A stretch of DNA of 64,000 bases from Curtobacterium sp. ZW137 (GTDB taxonomy: Bacteria; Actinomycetota; Actinomycetes; Actinomycetales; Microbacteriaceae), in contig NZ_RJKS01000003.1 of assembly GCF_003762905.1 (NCBI RefSeq), forward strand, positions 682,001 to 746,000, in the 5' to 3' direction. A model generated the notes under the pieces. The model was given only the letters and a program-made list of their open reading frames with translations, was not told the origin of the DNA and made no database searches. Below, piece after piece: positions 1 to 8,135 of the stretch. Position numbers and translations under genes: made by a program. Position 1 is the stretch's first letter. Every line of letters starts with the position of its first letter.

Positions 1-98
1 CCGATCGCGCGGAGTCGTTCGTCCCAGTCCCGCTCCACCGAGCGGGCTGCCGCGGCGAGCAGTCGCCCGAGGGGCCACTCGGCGGGGTCGTCGTCCAT
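1..98 (-). CDS. MarR-family regulator, N-terminal fragment
   Basis: Only the first 32 codons lie in the window; the rest runs off the left edge. The start region is acidic and then reads PLGRLLAAAARSVERDW, the amphipathic first helix typical of MarR dimerisation ends. It is divergent from the MMPL exporter, the classic arrangement for a MarR repressor and its drug or lipid exporter, and a perfect 24-bp palindrome lies between them. A TAGAAT box (105-110, complement) ends 6 nt before the ATG, suggesting a leaderless transcript. The family call rests on a short fragment plus context, so it is only moderate. Confidence 0.5.
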   Translation of the reverse strand, partial: MDDDPAEWPLGRLLAAAARSVERDWDERLRAI

Positions 99-132
99 GT
101 CTGGATTCTAGGGTCGCTCCGCATGTGCGACG

Positions 133-156
133 GAATGATCAGCATGCTGATCATTC
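133..156. promoter_or_regulatory. 24-bp perfect palindrome, probable MarR operator
   Basis: The bases around the central GCATGC read identically on both strands over 24 bp (core TGATCAGCATGCTGATCA). It lies between the divergent MarR-like and MMPL starts, just upstream of the exporter GTG chosen here. MarR dimers bind perfect palindromes of about this size, so repression of one or both genes is the simplest reading. Confidence 0.7.
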
Positions 157-172
157 GAGTACGCTCAACCTC

Positions 173-2299
173 GTGCCCCGCTTCCTCCGCATCGTGATCC
201 CCGCCGTCGTCATCGTCGCCTGGCTCGTCATCGCCTCGATCGGCGGACCGTTCTTCGGCAAGATCTCCGAGGTCTCCACGAACGACCAGACCTCGTTCCT
301 CCCCGCGTCGGCCGATGCGACCAAGGTGCAGGAGCGCTCGGCGGCGTTCCGCGACGACACCGGCGCTCCCGCGGTCATCGTCCTCGAACGCTCCGGTGGC
401 TTCGCGGCGTCCGACACAGCGGCCGCCCGCGCGCTCGTCGAACGGCTCGGTGACCGTTCCGACGTCGACTCGGTGAGCCCCGCGATCCCGAGCGAGGACG
501 GGGACGCGGTCGAGATCGTGGCGACGCTGACGAGCGCGGCGGACACCGGCGACGCCGTGGCGGCGATCCGAGCGGACGTCGACGACGCGCTCACGTCCGG
601 GATGCGCGGCTACGTCACCGGTCCGGCCGGGTTCACGGCCGACCTCACCGAGGCGTTCGCGGGCATCGACGGCATCCTGCTCGGGGTCGCCCTCGCCGCG
701 GTCCTCGTCATCCTGGTCATCGTCTACCGGTCGCCACTGCTGCCGTTCCTGGTGCTCGGGACGGCCACCTTCGCACTGACCGCGTCGATCCTCGTCGTGT
801 GGGCGCTGGCGAAGGCCGGCATCGTCACCGTGAACGGGCAGGTGCAGGGCATCCTCTCGATCCTGGTCATCGGTGCCGCGACCGACTACGCGCTGCTCTA
901 CGTCTCCCGGTACCGCGAGGCGCTCCGCGACCACCGCACCGGCTGGGACGCGACGAAGGCCGCACTCCGCGGGAGCCTCGAGCCGATCCTGGCGTCGGGC
1001 GGCACCGTCATCGTCGGCGTGCTCTGCCTGCTGCTCTCCGACCTCAATTCGAACAAGGCCCTCGGCCCGGTGGCGGCGATCGGCATCGCGTTCAGCCTGC
1101 TGGCGGCACTGACGCTCCTGCCCGCGCTGCTGCTCGTGTTCCGTCGCGCCGCGTTCTGGCCGCTCCGTCCGCTCCACGGCAGCGCGCACCCGGTGGTCAC
1201 CGGCCCCGACGCCCGGGGACTCTGGGCACGCGTCGGACGGCTCGTGTCCCGCCGCTCGCGGGTCGTGTGGATCGTGTGCACCGTCGGGCTGCTCGCCATG
1301 GGCACCGGGCTCATCGGGCTCAAGGCGGACGGCGTCCCGCAGAGCGACCTGGTGATCGGGCAGTCGCAGGCGCGCGACGGTCAGGACGTGCTGGCCGACC
1401 ACTTCCCCGCAGGCTCCGGCAGCCCGGCGCAGGTGATCGGCGACGCCGACCGCATCGACGACCTGGCATCGGCGATCACCGGCGTGGACGGCGTCGACGG
1501 TGTGGTGGCGGTGTCGAAGGACGCACCCGCGGGCACGGTGCCGGTCAGCGGGAGCGGCGGCGCGAGCGGGAGCGGCGGCGCCGGCCCCACCGTGGTCGAC
1601 GGGCAGGTCCTGCTCCAGGCGACCCTGAGCTCCGCCGCCGACTCGGACGCTGCCGAGACGACCGTGCGCGCACTCCGCACCGCCGTCGAGCGCGTCGATC
1701 CCGGCGCGATCGTCGGCGGGGTCACCGCGACGGCGATCGACACGAACGACACCGGCATCCGGGACCGCTCGCTGATCATCCCGGTGGTGCTCGTCGTCAT
1801 CCTGCTCATCCTGATGCTCCTGCTGCGGAGCATCGTCGCACCGCTCGTCCTCATCAGCAGCGTGATCGTCTCGTTCGCCGCGGCGCTCGGCGTCGGCGCG
1901 CTGGTGTTCGACCACGTGTTCCACTTCCCCGGCGCGGACCCGTCCGTCCCGCTGTACTCGTTCGTGTTCCTGGTGGCGCTCGGGGTGGACTACAACATCT
2001 TCCTCATGACCCGGGTGCGTGAGGAGGCCCTGCGGCACGGCCCGCGCGAGGGCGTGCTCCGCGGACTCGGCGTCACCGGTGGCGTGATCACCTCAGCCGG
2101 GGTGGTGCTCGCCGCGACGTTCGCGGCCCTCGGCGTGATCCCGATCCTGTTCCTCGTGCAGATCGCGTTCGTCGTCGCGTTCGGCGTCCTGCTCGACACG
2201 ATCGTGGTCCGTTCGCTGCTCGTCCCGGCCCTGGCGTACGACCTCGGCGCACGCGCCTGGTGGCCGTCGCGCCTCTCGCGTCGCTCCGCCGACATGTGA
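173..2299 (+). CDS. MMPL/RND-type membrane transporter
   Basis: This 708-aa protein has two MMPL halves. The first transmembrane segment follows the start directly (IVIPAVVIVAWLVIASI), then come a large extracytoplasmic loop and a block of helices. Each half carries the conserved Asp-Tyr pair of proton-coupled RND/MMPL pumps: TDYA near residue 239 and VDYN near 606. The second loop has a Gly/Ser-rich stretch near residue 460. Probable role: proton-driven export of lipids or hydrophobic toxic compounds. A GTG at 125 is also in frame, but it would place the operator palindrome inside the gene; the GTG at 173 is preferred. Neither has a good ribosome binding site. Confidence 0.88.
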   Translation: MPRFLRIVIPAVVIVAWLVIASIGGPFFGKISEVSTNDQTSFLPASADATKVQERSAAFRDDTGAPAVIVLERSGGFAASDTAAARALVERLGDRSDVDSVSPAIPSEDGDAVEIVATLTSAADTGDAVAAIRADVDDALTSGMRGYVTGPAGFTADLTEAFAGIDGILLGVALAAVLVILVIVYRSPLLPFLVLGTATFALTASILVVWALAKAGIVTVNGQVQGILSILVIGAATDYALLYVSRYREALRDHRTGWDATKAALRGSLEPILASGGTVIVGVLCLLLSDLNSNKALGPVAAIGIAFSLLAALTLLPALLLVFRRAAFWPLRPLHGSAHPVVTGPDARGLWARVGRLVSRRSRVVWIVCTVGLLAMGTGLIGLKADGVPQSDLVIGQSQARDGQDVLADHFPAGSGSPAQVIGDADRIDDLASAITGVDGVDGVVAVSKDAPAGTVPVSGSGGASGSGGAGPTVVDGQVLLQATLSSAADSDAAETTVRALRTAVERVDPGAIVGGVTATAIDTNDTGIRDRSLIIPVVLVVILLILMLLLRSIVAPLVLISSVIVSFAAALGVGALVFDHVFHFPGADPSVPLYSFVFLVALGVDYNIFLMTRVREEALRHGPREGVLRGLGVTGGVITSAGVVLAATFAALGVIPILFLVQIAFVVAFGVLLDTIVVRSLLVPALAYDLGARAWWPSRLSRRSADM

Positions 2300-2311
2300 C
2301 ACGCTGTGCAC

Positions 2312-2962
2312 ATGCCAGTTCCCTCGACGCAGCCTGCTGCCGAGCGCAAGCTCCTCCGTGACACCGTGCAGGACAAGATCCGCGACGCGATCATGGACGG
2401 CACGCTGGAGCCCGGCGAGCGGCTCAACGACGACGACCTGATCTCCTGGCTCGGCGTCTCCCGCACCCCGATCCGCGAAGCCCTGGCCGAACTCGCCCGC
2501 GCCGGCCTGATCGAGATGGCCCCGAACCGCTACACGCGGGTCGCGGCACCGACTGCTGACGAACTGCTCGACGCGTACCGCACGCTCGGCGTGATCTACG
2601 GCGGGGTCGTCCGCCTGGCGGTGCCGCGCTTCACCGACGCGGAGCGCAAGAAGATCGTGAAGATGCTCGACGACGTCGTCGCCCGCGTCGGCAAGGACGA
2701 ACAGGCGAAGGTCGCCCACGACGGCGCGGACATCTACTCGCTCTGGGCCGGGGCCTGCGGCAACCCGTCCCTCGAGCAGCTCTGCCGGTCGACCACCGAC
2801 GGCCTGGCCTTCAAGCTCCGTGTGCCGGAACTCGCCGAGCTGGTGCCCGCCGACGTCATCCTCCCCGAGCTCCAGAAGCTCAAGGACGCCGTCCTCGCGA
2901 AGGACCCGATCGCCGCCGAGCTCGCGATGGAAGCGGTGCACCTGCTGCCGACCCGCGGCTGA
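2312..2962 (+). CDS. GntR-family transcriptional regulator
   Basis: A 216-aa protein. Residues about 8-75 form the GntR winged helix (LRDTVQDKIRDAIMDG, then GVSRTPIREALAELARAGL). The helical C-terminal part is of FCD-like size, but I cannot see clear FCD metal-binding residues. It starts 12 nt after the MMPL stop and may be co-transcribed with it. An in-frame GTG at 2306 adds two residues; the ATG is preferred. Target genes are unknown. Its last codons run into an 18-bp tandem repeat. Confidence 0.85.
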   Translation: MPVPSTQPAAERKLLRDTVQDKIRDAIMDGTLEPGERLNDDDLISWLGVSRTPIREALAELARAGLIEMAPNRYTRVAAPTADELLDAYRTLGVIYGGVVRLAVPRFTDAERKKIVKMLDDVVARVGKDEQAKVAHDGADIYSLWAGACGNPSLEQLCRSTTDGLAFKLRVPELAELVPADVILPELQKLKDAVLAKDPIAAELAMEAVHLLPTRG

Positions 2963-3020
2963 CCCGCCGCCCGCGGCTGACCCGCCGCCCGCGGCTGACC
3001 CGCGGCCCGCGGCTGACTCG
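2951..3020. repeat. 18-bp tandem repeat at a gene end
   Basis: Three full copies (2962-3015) of an 18-mer of the form ACCCGCcGCCCGCGGCTG plus partial flanking copies. The array begins in the last codons of the GntR gene, contains its TGA, and ends just before the convergent IclR stop. Copies differ at only one or two positions, so the expansion is recent. The repeated GCCCGCGGC can fold back on itself. Confidence 0.85.
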
Positions 3021-3026
3021 CGGTGG

Positions 3027-3803
3027 TCAGTGCGCGACGGCGGAGATCATCCCCAACCCGACGCTGATCCGGTCGGCGACCTCGATGAGGTCCTCGGCGA
3101 GCGAGTCCATGTCGCGGTCGCGGAGCTGGGTCACCCGTCCGGAGATCGACAGCGCCGCTGCGATCCGTCCTGACGCGTTCCGGATGGGCGCGGCGATGCA
3201 GAACCGTCCGAGTGCGAGTTCCTGGTTCTCCACACACCACCCCCGCGACGCCGAGGCCGCCAGGTCAGCGGTCAGGGCGTCGTGCGTGGTGATGGTGTGG
3301 TCCGTGTAGCGGGAGAGTTCCCCGAGCAGCGCTTCCCGCTCCGCCTGGTTCATGTCGAGCATCAGGGCCTTGCCGAGCGCGGACGCGTGCAGCGGCTGCC
3401 GCATCCCGATCATCGTGTGCGACTTCGGCGCGAGCGACCCCTCGAAGTGGCAGAGGTAGATCGCCCACGCGTCGTCGAGCACGCCGACGTTCGCGGTCAG
3501 CCCGATGCGGTGCGCGAGTTCCTGCGCGGCGGCGCGGGACTCACGGTGCACGGGATTGTGGTTGAGGCCCTGGCTCGCGAGCTCGAGGACCGCCCGCCCG
3601 ACCGAGTACCCCTGCGTCTCCGGGTCGCGCCGGACGAACTCGAGCGACTCCAGCGTCGCGAGGAGCCGCCCGGTCGTCGAGGTCCCGAGCCCGATCGCGC
3701 GGGCGATGTCCGACGCGCGGACGCTCCCGCTCTCGGAGGTGCCGAGCGCGCCGAGGACCGCCACGGCGCGCTCGATGCTCTGGTTCGGAGGGGTGGTGGC
3801 CAT
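3027..3803 (-). CDS. IclR-family transcriptional regulator
   Basis: A 258-aa protein starting MATTPPNQSIERAV. Residues about 8-70 form the IclR winged helix (ASDIARAIGLGTSTTGRLLATLESLEFV). Residues about 80-250 form the effector domain, with typical blocks such as HASALGKALML and the C-terminal AALSISGR. The open frame continues upstream, but this ATG is where family similarity begins. It lies near a secreted glycosidase, an FAD oxidoreductase and an MHS transporter, and probably controls that locus in response to a small organic acid or sugar derivative. Confidence 0.88.
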   Translation of the reverse strand: MATTPPNQSIERAVAVLGALGTSESGSVRASDIARAIGLGTSTTGRLLATLESLEFVRRDPETQGYSVGRAVLELASQGLNHNPVHRESRAAAQELAHRIGLTANVGVLDDAWAIYLCHFEGSLAPKSHTMIGMRQPLHASALGKALMLDMNQAEREALLGELSRYTDHTITTHDALTADLAASASRGWCVENQELALGRFCIAAPIRNASGRIAAALSISGRVTQLRDRDMDSLAEDLIEVADRISVGLGMISAVAH

Positions 3804-3825
3804 GTGCCCATTCTGCTGGTCGAGC

Positions 3826-3859
3826 GGGCACCCCGCGCCGACTGCGACGCGGGGTGCCC
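3826..3859 (-). terminator. Strong stem-loop terminator
   Basis: A perfect 12-bp stem, GGGCACCCCGCG (3826-3837) pairing with CGCGGGGTGCCC (3848-3859), with a 10-nt loop. It lies 6 nt past the stop of the small membrane protein on the minus strand and ahead of the IclR gene, separating the two transcripts. There is no T-run. Confidence 0.7.
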
Positions 3860-3865
3860 TGGTTC

Positions 3866-3976
3866 TCAGCCCTTGCGCCACAGGTCGACGAGGAGCCTGG
3901 CGAGGTTCACGAGCAAGCTCGCGACCCCCAACCACAGCACCTGACGCCTGGGCTTGGAGTCGTTGTCCTGGGACAT
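3866..3976 (-). CDS. Small membrane protein (36 aa)
   Basis: A short gene starting MSQDNDSKPRRQ, followed by one hydrophobic helix (VLWLGVASLLVNLARLLVDL) and the end WRKG. It is supported by a very strong ribosome binding site (AGGAGGTGG spaced 5 nt from the ATG) and a perfect hairpin just after the stop. The positive N-terminal flank predicts a single-pass inner-membrane peptide. Function unknown; it could be a leader, regulatory or toxin-like small protein. Confidence 0.6.
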   Translation of the reverse strand: MSQDNDSKPRRQVLWLGVASLLVNLARLLVDLWRKG

Positions 3977-4278
3977 CGATCCACCTCCTGGTGTCTGCGC
4001 CGGCGGACACGAGAAGCGCAGGCCAAGGGGTGTGCATCGTCCATCTGGGCGGTACACTGGTCCGAGCTTGTGAGCTTGGGACCCTGTGTGTCCCTTGGCT
4101 TTCCGCTCGGAGAGCCGACCGAAGCCCATCACCGTTGTCGCGGTGATGGGCTTCAACTCTGCCCGGGCCGCGCTCCGGCGGTGACGCGGACCCGGCGTCA
4201 GCGTAGGTGCTGGCCGCAGCCGGAACCGCGTATTCCACATGTGGTCAGGCGACGGTCACGCCCGACGCGAATGCGCGG
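3977..4278. other. Gene-free 300-bp spacer with hairpin and duplication
   Basis: No convincing protein gene. The stretch holds the ribosome binding site of the 36-aa gene, a possible promoter-like TACACT near 4053, a strong hairpin at 4121-4154, and a decayed copy (about 4244-4275) of the end of the neighbouring glycosidase gene. Confidence 0.6.
4121..4154. terminator. Perfect 14-bp stem-loop
   Basis: GAAGCCCATCACCG (4121-4134) pairs perfectly with CGGTGATGGGCTTC (4141-4154) around a 6-nt loop. It stands between two genes that do not need it: the minus-strand glycosidase ends upstream of it and the small gene starts beyond it. It may end the glycosidase transcript, or be the 3' end of a short plus-strand RNA starting near a TACACT box at about 4053. 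Confidence 0.55.
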
Positions 4279-4310
4279 TCAGGCAACGGTCACGCCGGAC
4301 ACGAACGCGT
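4244..4310. repeat. 33-bp tandem duplication across the glycosidase stop
   Basis: Copy A (about 4244-4276) and copy B (about 4277-4309) match at most positions at an offset of 33 bp, exactly 11 codons. Both encode, on the minus strand, a form of A-F-x-S-G-V-T-V-A followed by TGA. Copy B is the live C-terminus; copy A sits in the same frame after the stop. Confidence 0.7.
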
Positions 4311-5748
4311 TCGTCCGCACCTGCGCCGCCGTCAGCGGCACACCGCCGAGCACCACGCCCGAGAACGACACGTCCGACACCCCGTGCGCGGCGTCCCACC
4401 CGGACAGCGTCACCGGGTCCGCGCTCACGCTCGTGAAGTCCCGGATCGTGATGCCCGTGATGCGCCCGCGCTCGTCGCGGTACCCGGTGTCGTTCGAGTA
4501 CGGCCCCTTGAGCACCTGCAACACGATCGCCTGCTTCCCGACCGGCTGCGACTCCACGTGGTAGCCGTCGACCGTGACGTCGGAGAGCGTCGCCCAGTCC
4601 TGCACGTCGAGCTTCAGTGCCACCTCCTTCGCGCGGAGCACGTACGACCGTGTGATGGACACGTCGGTGAACACCTCGGTCTCCATCGACGACCCGAAGC
4701 GCACCGGGTTCCCGCCGGTGACGTTCCAGAAGGTGGTGTCGTCGGCGTGCAGCCCGCGGGTCTCGGGCTCGCCGTTGGTGGCGGCATCGAGGGCGTGCCA
4801 GCCGAACCCGTCGTCGCCGCTCATCACGAAGTCGTGGCTGACGGTCATGTCCTGCACGCCGTCGGTGTCGATGCCGTCGTTGTTGATGAGCGTGCCCATC
4901 AGGTTCATCCACGAGACGTCGATGCCGGACGAGCGGATGTAGAGCGTCTGCCACCACTGGGCGTTGCGGACGCCGATGCCCTCCACGGTGATGTCCGAGC
5001 TGTCGTGGAAGCGGATCGCCATCGTCTTGTCGGTGCGGGAGGTGTCGTCGCCGGCGTCCAGGATCCCGCGTCCGCGGACCGTGACCCCGGTCACCCCGTC
5101 GCCGTCGATGCGGCCGCGCACGAGTGCGCCCGGCGCCAGGTAGACGGTCTGCCCCGACGTCGGTCGGATCACGCCGGCGTCGTGCTCGCCGGGCCCGTAG
5201 TACAGCACGTTCGGGTCGGCGGCGGACGGTACGTCCGTCTCCGACGGCGTGACGTAGAGGAACAGCGCGCGGACGCCTGGTGTCTCGATGACGAGCGGGT
5301 GCGCGTCGCGGATCGTGAACGTCACGGTATCGCCGGAGCGGGTGGTGGCGATCGCGAGGGTCCTGGGCGTGACGACCGGGGTCGCGGACGCGGCGAGCCC
5401 CGGCATGGTGACGCGCACCGTGGCGGTGCCGGTTCCCTTCGCGAACATCGCGACGTCGTGCGAGGTGCCGCTGACGGACTCCGCCTTGACGGGGACCGCC
5501 GTGCCGTTGGCCGACACGGTGTGCGCGGTCGCTGTCGGTGCGGCCGGGTTGCCGGGGTTCGCCTGGATCGCGGCGGTGCCGACGGTCGTGGCGGCGACCG
5601 CCCGTGGGGCGGAGTCCGCGGCGACCGCCCGTGGGCCGGGCGCGGCGTCGGCGGCGTGCGCCGGGCCTCCCGTCCAGGTCGACACGGACGCGACCGTGAC
5701 GGACGCGACCGCGATCGCGGTGAGCAGGGTGGTGGCGCGCAGGCGCAT
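4279..5748 (-). CDS. Secreted beta-helix glycoside hydrolase (GH28/GH49-like)
   Basis: A 489-aa protein with a Sec signal peptide (MRLRATTLLTAIAVAS, cleavage near AHA). An Ala/Thr-rich beta-sandwich-like N-terminal part is followed by a right-handed beta-helix. NDGIDTDG (about residue 288) and SGDDGF (about 310) resemble the catalytic Asp clusters of polygalacturonase (GH28) and dextranase/isopullulanase (GH49) families; N-terminal domain plus helix fits GH49 slightly better. The substrate is an extracellular polysaccharide, not determinable here. GGGAGA precedes the ATG. The FAD oxidoreductase gene starts upstream on the same strand and probably shares its transcript. The last 11 codons have been duplicated downstream. 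Confidence 0.75.
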   Translation of the reverse strand: MRLRATTLLTAIAVASVTVASVSTWTGGPAHAADAAPGPRAVAADSAPRAVAATTVGTAAIQANPGNPAAPTATAHTVSANGTAVPVKAESVSGTSHDVAMFAKGTGTATVRVTMPGLAASATPVVTPRTLAIATTRSGDTVTFTIRDAHPLVIETPGVRALFLYVTPSETDVPSAADPNVLYYGPGEHDAGVIRPTSGQTVYLAPGALVRGRIDGDGVTGVTVRGRGILDAGDDTSRTDKTMAIRFHDSSDITVEGIGVRNAQWWQTLYIRSSGIDVSWMNLMGTLINNDGIDTDGVQDMTVSHDFVMSGDDGFGWHALDAATNGEPETRGLHADDTTFWNVTGGNPVRFGSSMETEVFTDVSITRSYVLRAKEVALKLDVQDWATLSDVTVDGYHVESQPVGKQAIVLQVLKGPYSNDTGYRDERGRITGITIRDFTSVSADPVTLSGWDAAHGVSDVSFSGVVLGGVPLTAAQVRTNAFVSGVTVA

Positions 5749-5786
5749 GGCGATCTCCCTTGATCGTCGGATGGGTGGTGCGGTGG

Positions 5787-8027
5787 TCAGTAGACCTTCA
5801 CGGCGCTCGCCGTGACGAAGGGCGACCCGTTCGTCGCGGTCACGACGATGCGGAGCGAGGACGTGCGGACCGGGTCGACGTCGTGCACCCGGTGCCGGTG
5901 GCGGTTCCCCGCGACGGTCGCGAGGGGCTGCCAAGCACCGTCCACGCACGCCTCGACCCGGTAGTCGCGGGCGAGGTCCGGGACGGCGTCCCAGTGCGTG
6001 CGGTGGTGGTGCAGGTTGATGAGGTCCGCGTCGACGTCGTCGTTCCAGACGATGCGGACCTGGTGGACGTCGACGGGCTCCGCCCAGTCGAGCGTCAGTG
6101 TCGCGGCGTCGTGTGCGTGGCTCGACCACATGTGCGGCCCACCGTGGGGACGCTGGATGCCGTCCACCACCCGGGAGGCTCGCCACGCGTCCGTCTCGCC
6201 GGTCACGGTGAACGCGAAACTGGTTCCGCGGAGGGCCCGTGCCTCCCAGTCCGTGACGGGTTGGTCGTCCTCCTCCGGGATGTGGTCGTCGAAGGGCGCG
6301 TCGTCGGCGGAGCGGGCGCGGAGCGCGAGGACGCCGTACGGGTGGCCGTCGGTCCGGAGCAGGCGGACGCCGGGTGCGGTGCGGACGACGACGACCGCGT
6401 TGCACGGCTCCGCCGGGTGGAAGTCGAGGTCGACGACCGCTTCGCCGGACCCGGCCGGAACGCGCGTGGTGTGGGTGGAGACGTGCTCGATCGGGGCGTA
6501 GTTCTGCGGCTTGCCCGTGGTCCAGAGCTCGACCCGCAGGTCGGTCGCGGAGTCGGCGTCGGTGCGGATGGCGATCGTGCCGAGCGACGGGTCCGCGGGC
6601 AGGACGATCGCGGCGTCGCGGTCGAGCGCGAAGGGCTCCTCGGTCTGCCACGGCGTCGTGTCGATCGTCGTCAACTCGGAACTCGCGCTGATCCGGGCAC
6701 GGCGTGCCAGGTCCGCGGCGTCGACGGCGCGGACGCCGATGAGCGGGGCGTCCTCGCGGAGGAGCGTCTGCTGCAGCATCGCGATGTGGTCGGACCCGAG
6801 CTGGCGTGGCGTCATGCCGTGCCGGGCGACGAGGTGCGCCGCAGTGCCGGCCGCCTGGCCCTGGGTGGCGCAGGTCGCCATCACGCGGGTGGAGCCGAAG
6901 GCGATGTGCGACGCCGAGATGTTCCGTCCGGCGACGAGCAGGTTCGCGACGTTCGCCGAGTAGAGGGAGCGGAACGGGATGTCGTACGTGCCGTCCGTGT
7001 AGCGCTGCTGGGCGCCGGCGGTCTCGGCGTAGACGCCCTCGACCGGGTGCAGGTCGATCGACCAGCCGCCGAACGCGACGGTGTCCGGGAAGGACCGCTG
7101 CGTGAGCAGGTCCTGCTGGGTGAGGGTGTGGTCGCCCACGAACCGGCGGTACTCGCGCTTGCCCGGGATCGCGCCGACCCAGTCGAGCGTCAGGGTGTCG
7201 GCGTCGAACCGGCCGGAGTTCTTGATGTGGTCCCAGATGCCGTAGACGACGCCCCAGAGTTCGTCGCGGATGTGCTCGTTGTCGGTGACGGTGTCGAGCT
7301 CGCCGCCCCACTCGATCCACCAGTAGTTGCAGCCGTTGTCGCCGGTGCCGATCGCCCGGTTCGCGAGGATCGGCGTCTGCGACACGTCGATGGCGATCGA
7401 CGGTGCGACGAACTTCTCGGGCCTGCCGGTGTCGTGCGTGGAGAAGAAGATCGAGCTGCCGAGCAGTTCGTCGTCGGCGTGCTCGGGTGCCCAGTCCTCG
7501 CCGTGCTCGTCCCGGCCCTCGCGGCCGATGCGGTACTCGGCGCCCGCGAGTGCGCCCACGAGTCCGTCGCCCGTGCAGTCGAGGAACACCGGCGCGGTGA
7601 ACGTCGTCTCGATCTCGGAGCCCATCGTCCAGCCCGTGACGCTGGTGATCGTCGTCGGTCCGCCGTCGTCGGAGGTCCGGACGGTGCGCACGTCCGTGTT
7701 GAGGTGGAGGTGCACGTTCGGCTCGGCGCGAACGAGGTCGAGCACCACCTGGTCCCAGTAGACGGCGTTCCCCTGCGGGTTCCGGTACTGGTTCTCGAGG
7801 AACAGCTCGCCCATGATCCCGGTCTCGCGGGCGAACCGCTGGGTGCCGTGGGCGGTCGCGCCGACGACCCACACGCGGATCTCGCTCGAGGAGTTGCCGC
7901 CGAGGACCGGGCGGTTGGTGACGAGGGCGACGCTCGAGCCGAGGCGGGCGGCGGCGACGGCGGCGCTCACACCGGCGAGGCCGCCGCCGACGACCACGAC
8001 GTCGTGGTGCTGGTTCCGGGACTGCAT
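5787..8027 (-). CDS. FAD-dependent oxidoreductase with C-terminal discoidin-like domain
   Basis: A 746-aa protein. The N-terminus has the FAD dinucleotide fold VVVVGGGLAGVSAA, and the first 450 residues match the FAD_oxidored type (PF12831) found in polysaccharide-use loci. Residues about 600-746 look like a beta-sandwich (discoidin / F5-8 type) module: LDWAEPVDVHQVRIVW, then an ending in LRIVVTATNG. No signal peptide, so cytoplasmic. The ATG is supported by a TACCGT box (8035-8040, complement) 7 nt upstream, indicating a leaderless transcript; upstream in-frame codons are therefore not used. It probably oxidises or isomerises a sugar released by the neighbouring glycosidase; the reaction is unknown. 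Confidence 0.75.
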   Translation of the reverse strand: MQSRNQHHDVVVVGGGLAGVSAAVAAARLGSSVALVTNRPVLGGNSSSEIRVWVVGATAHGTQRFARETGIMGELFLENQYRNPQGNAVYWDQVVLDLVRAEPNVHLHLNTDVRTVRTSDDGGPTTITSVTGWTMGSEIETTFTAPVFLDCTGDGLVGALAGAEYRIGREGRDEHGEDWAPEHADDELLGSSIFFSTHDTGRPEKFVAPSIAIDVSQTPILANRAIGTGDNGCNYWWIEWGGELDTVTDNEHIRDELWGVVYGIWDHIKNSGRFDADTLTLDWVGAIPGKREYRRFVGDHTLTQQDLLTQRSFPDTVAFGGWSIDLHPVEGVYAETAGAQQRYTDGTYDIPFRSLYSANVANLLVAGRNISASHIAFGSTRVMATCATQGQAAGTAAHLVARHGMTPRQLGSDHIAMLQQTLLREDAPLIGVRAVDAADLARRARISASSELTTIDTTPWQTEEPFALDRDAAIVLPADPSLGTIAIRTDADSATDLRVELWTTGKPQNYAPIEHVSTHTTRVPAGSGEAVVDLDFHPAEPCNAVVVVRTAPGVRLLRTDGHPYGVLALRARSADDAPFDDHIPEEDDQPVTDWEARALRGTSFAFTVTGETDAWRASRVVDGIQRPHGGPHMWSSHAHDAATLTLDWAEPVDVHQVRIVWNDDVDADLINLHHHRTHWDAVPDLARDYRVEACVDGAWQPLATVAGNRHRHRVHDVDPVRTSSLRIVVTATNGSPFVTASAVKVY

Positions 8028-8135
8028 GGCAGCGACGGTATCACTTGCTGGCGCTTCTTTCCCACTGTGTGGCAAGGTGTGCCCGACGAGTGCTATCGTC
8101 AACGAACTCTCGACAACGAAGTGTGAGGTCACCCC
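8028..8135. promoter_or_regulatory. Divergent promoter region, FAD oxidoreductase / MHS transporter
   Basis: The minus side has TACCGT 7 nt before the ATG. The plus side has TATCGT (8094-8099) about 36 nt before the transporter ATG. CCACTGTGTGG (8062-8072) is a short inverted repeat between them and a candidate IclR contact. Confidence 0.5.

Noticed and set aside
125..172. Earlier GTG start for the MMPL exporter
   Set aside because: It would bury the operator palindrome in coding sequence and add a polar segment before the first membrane helix.
4279..7872. A single 1197-codon minus-strand frame covering the glycosidase and part of the oxidoreductase
   Set aside because: Only its last 489 codons read as a protein with a signal peptide; the earlier part is an Arg-rich shadow of the FAD oxidoreductase frame.
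5760..8126. Long plus-strand frame opposite the FAD oxidoreductase
   Set aside because: Low-complexity Arg/Asp/Val-rich product with no motif; mirror of a clear coding frame, as expected at high GC.
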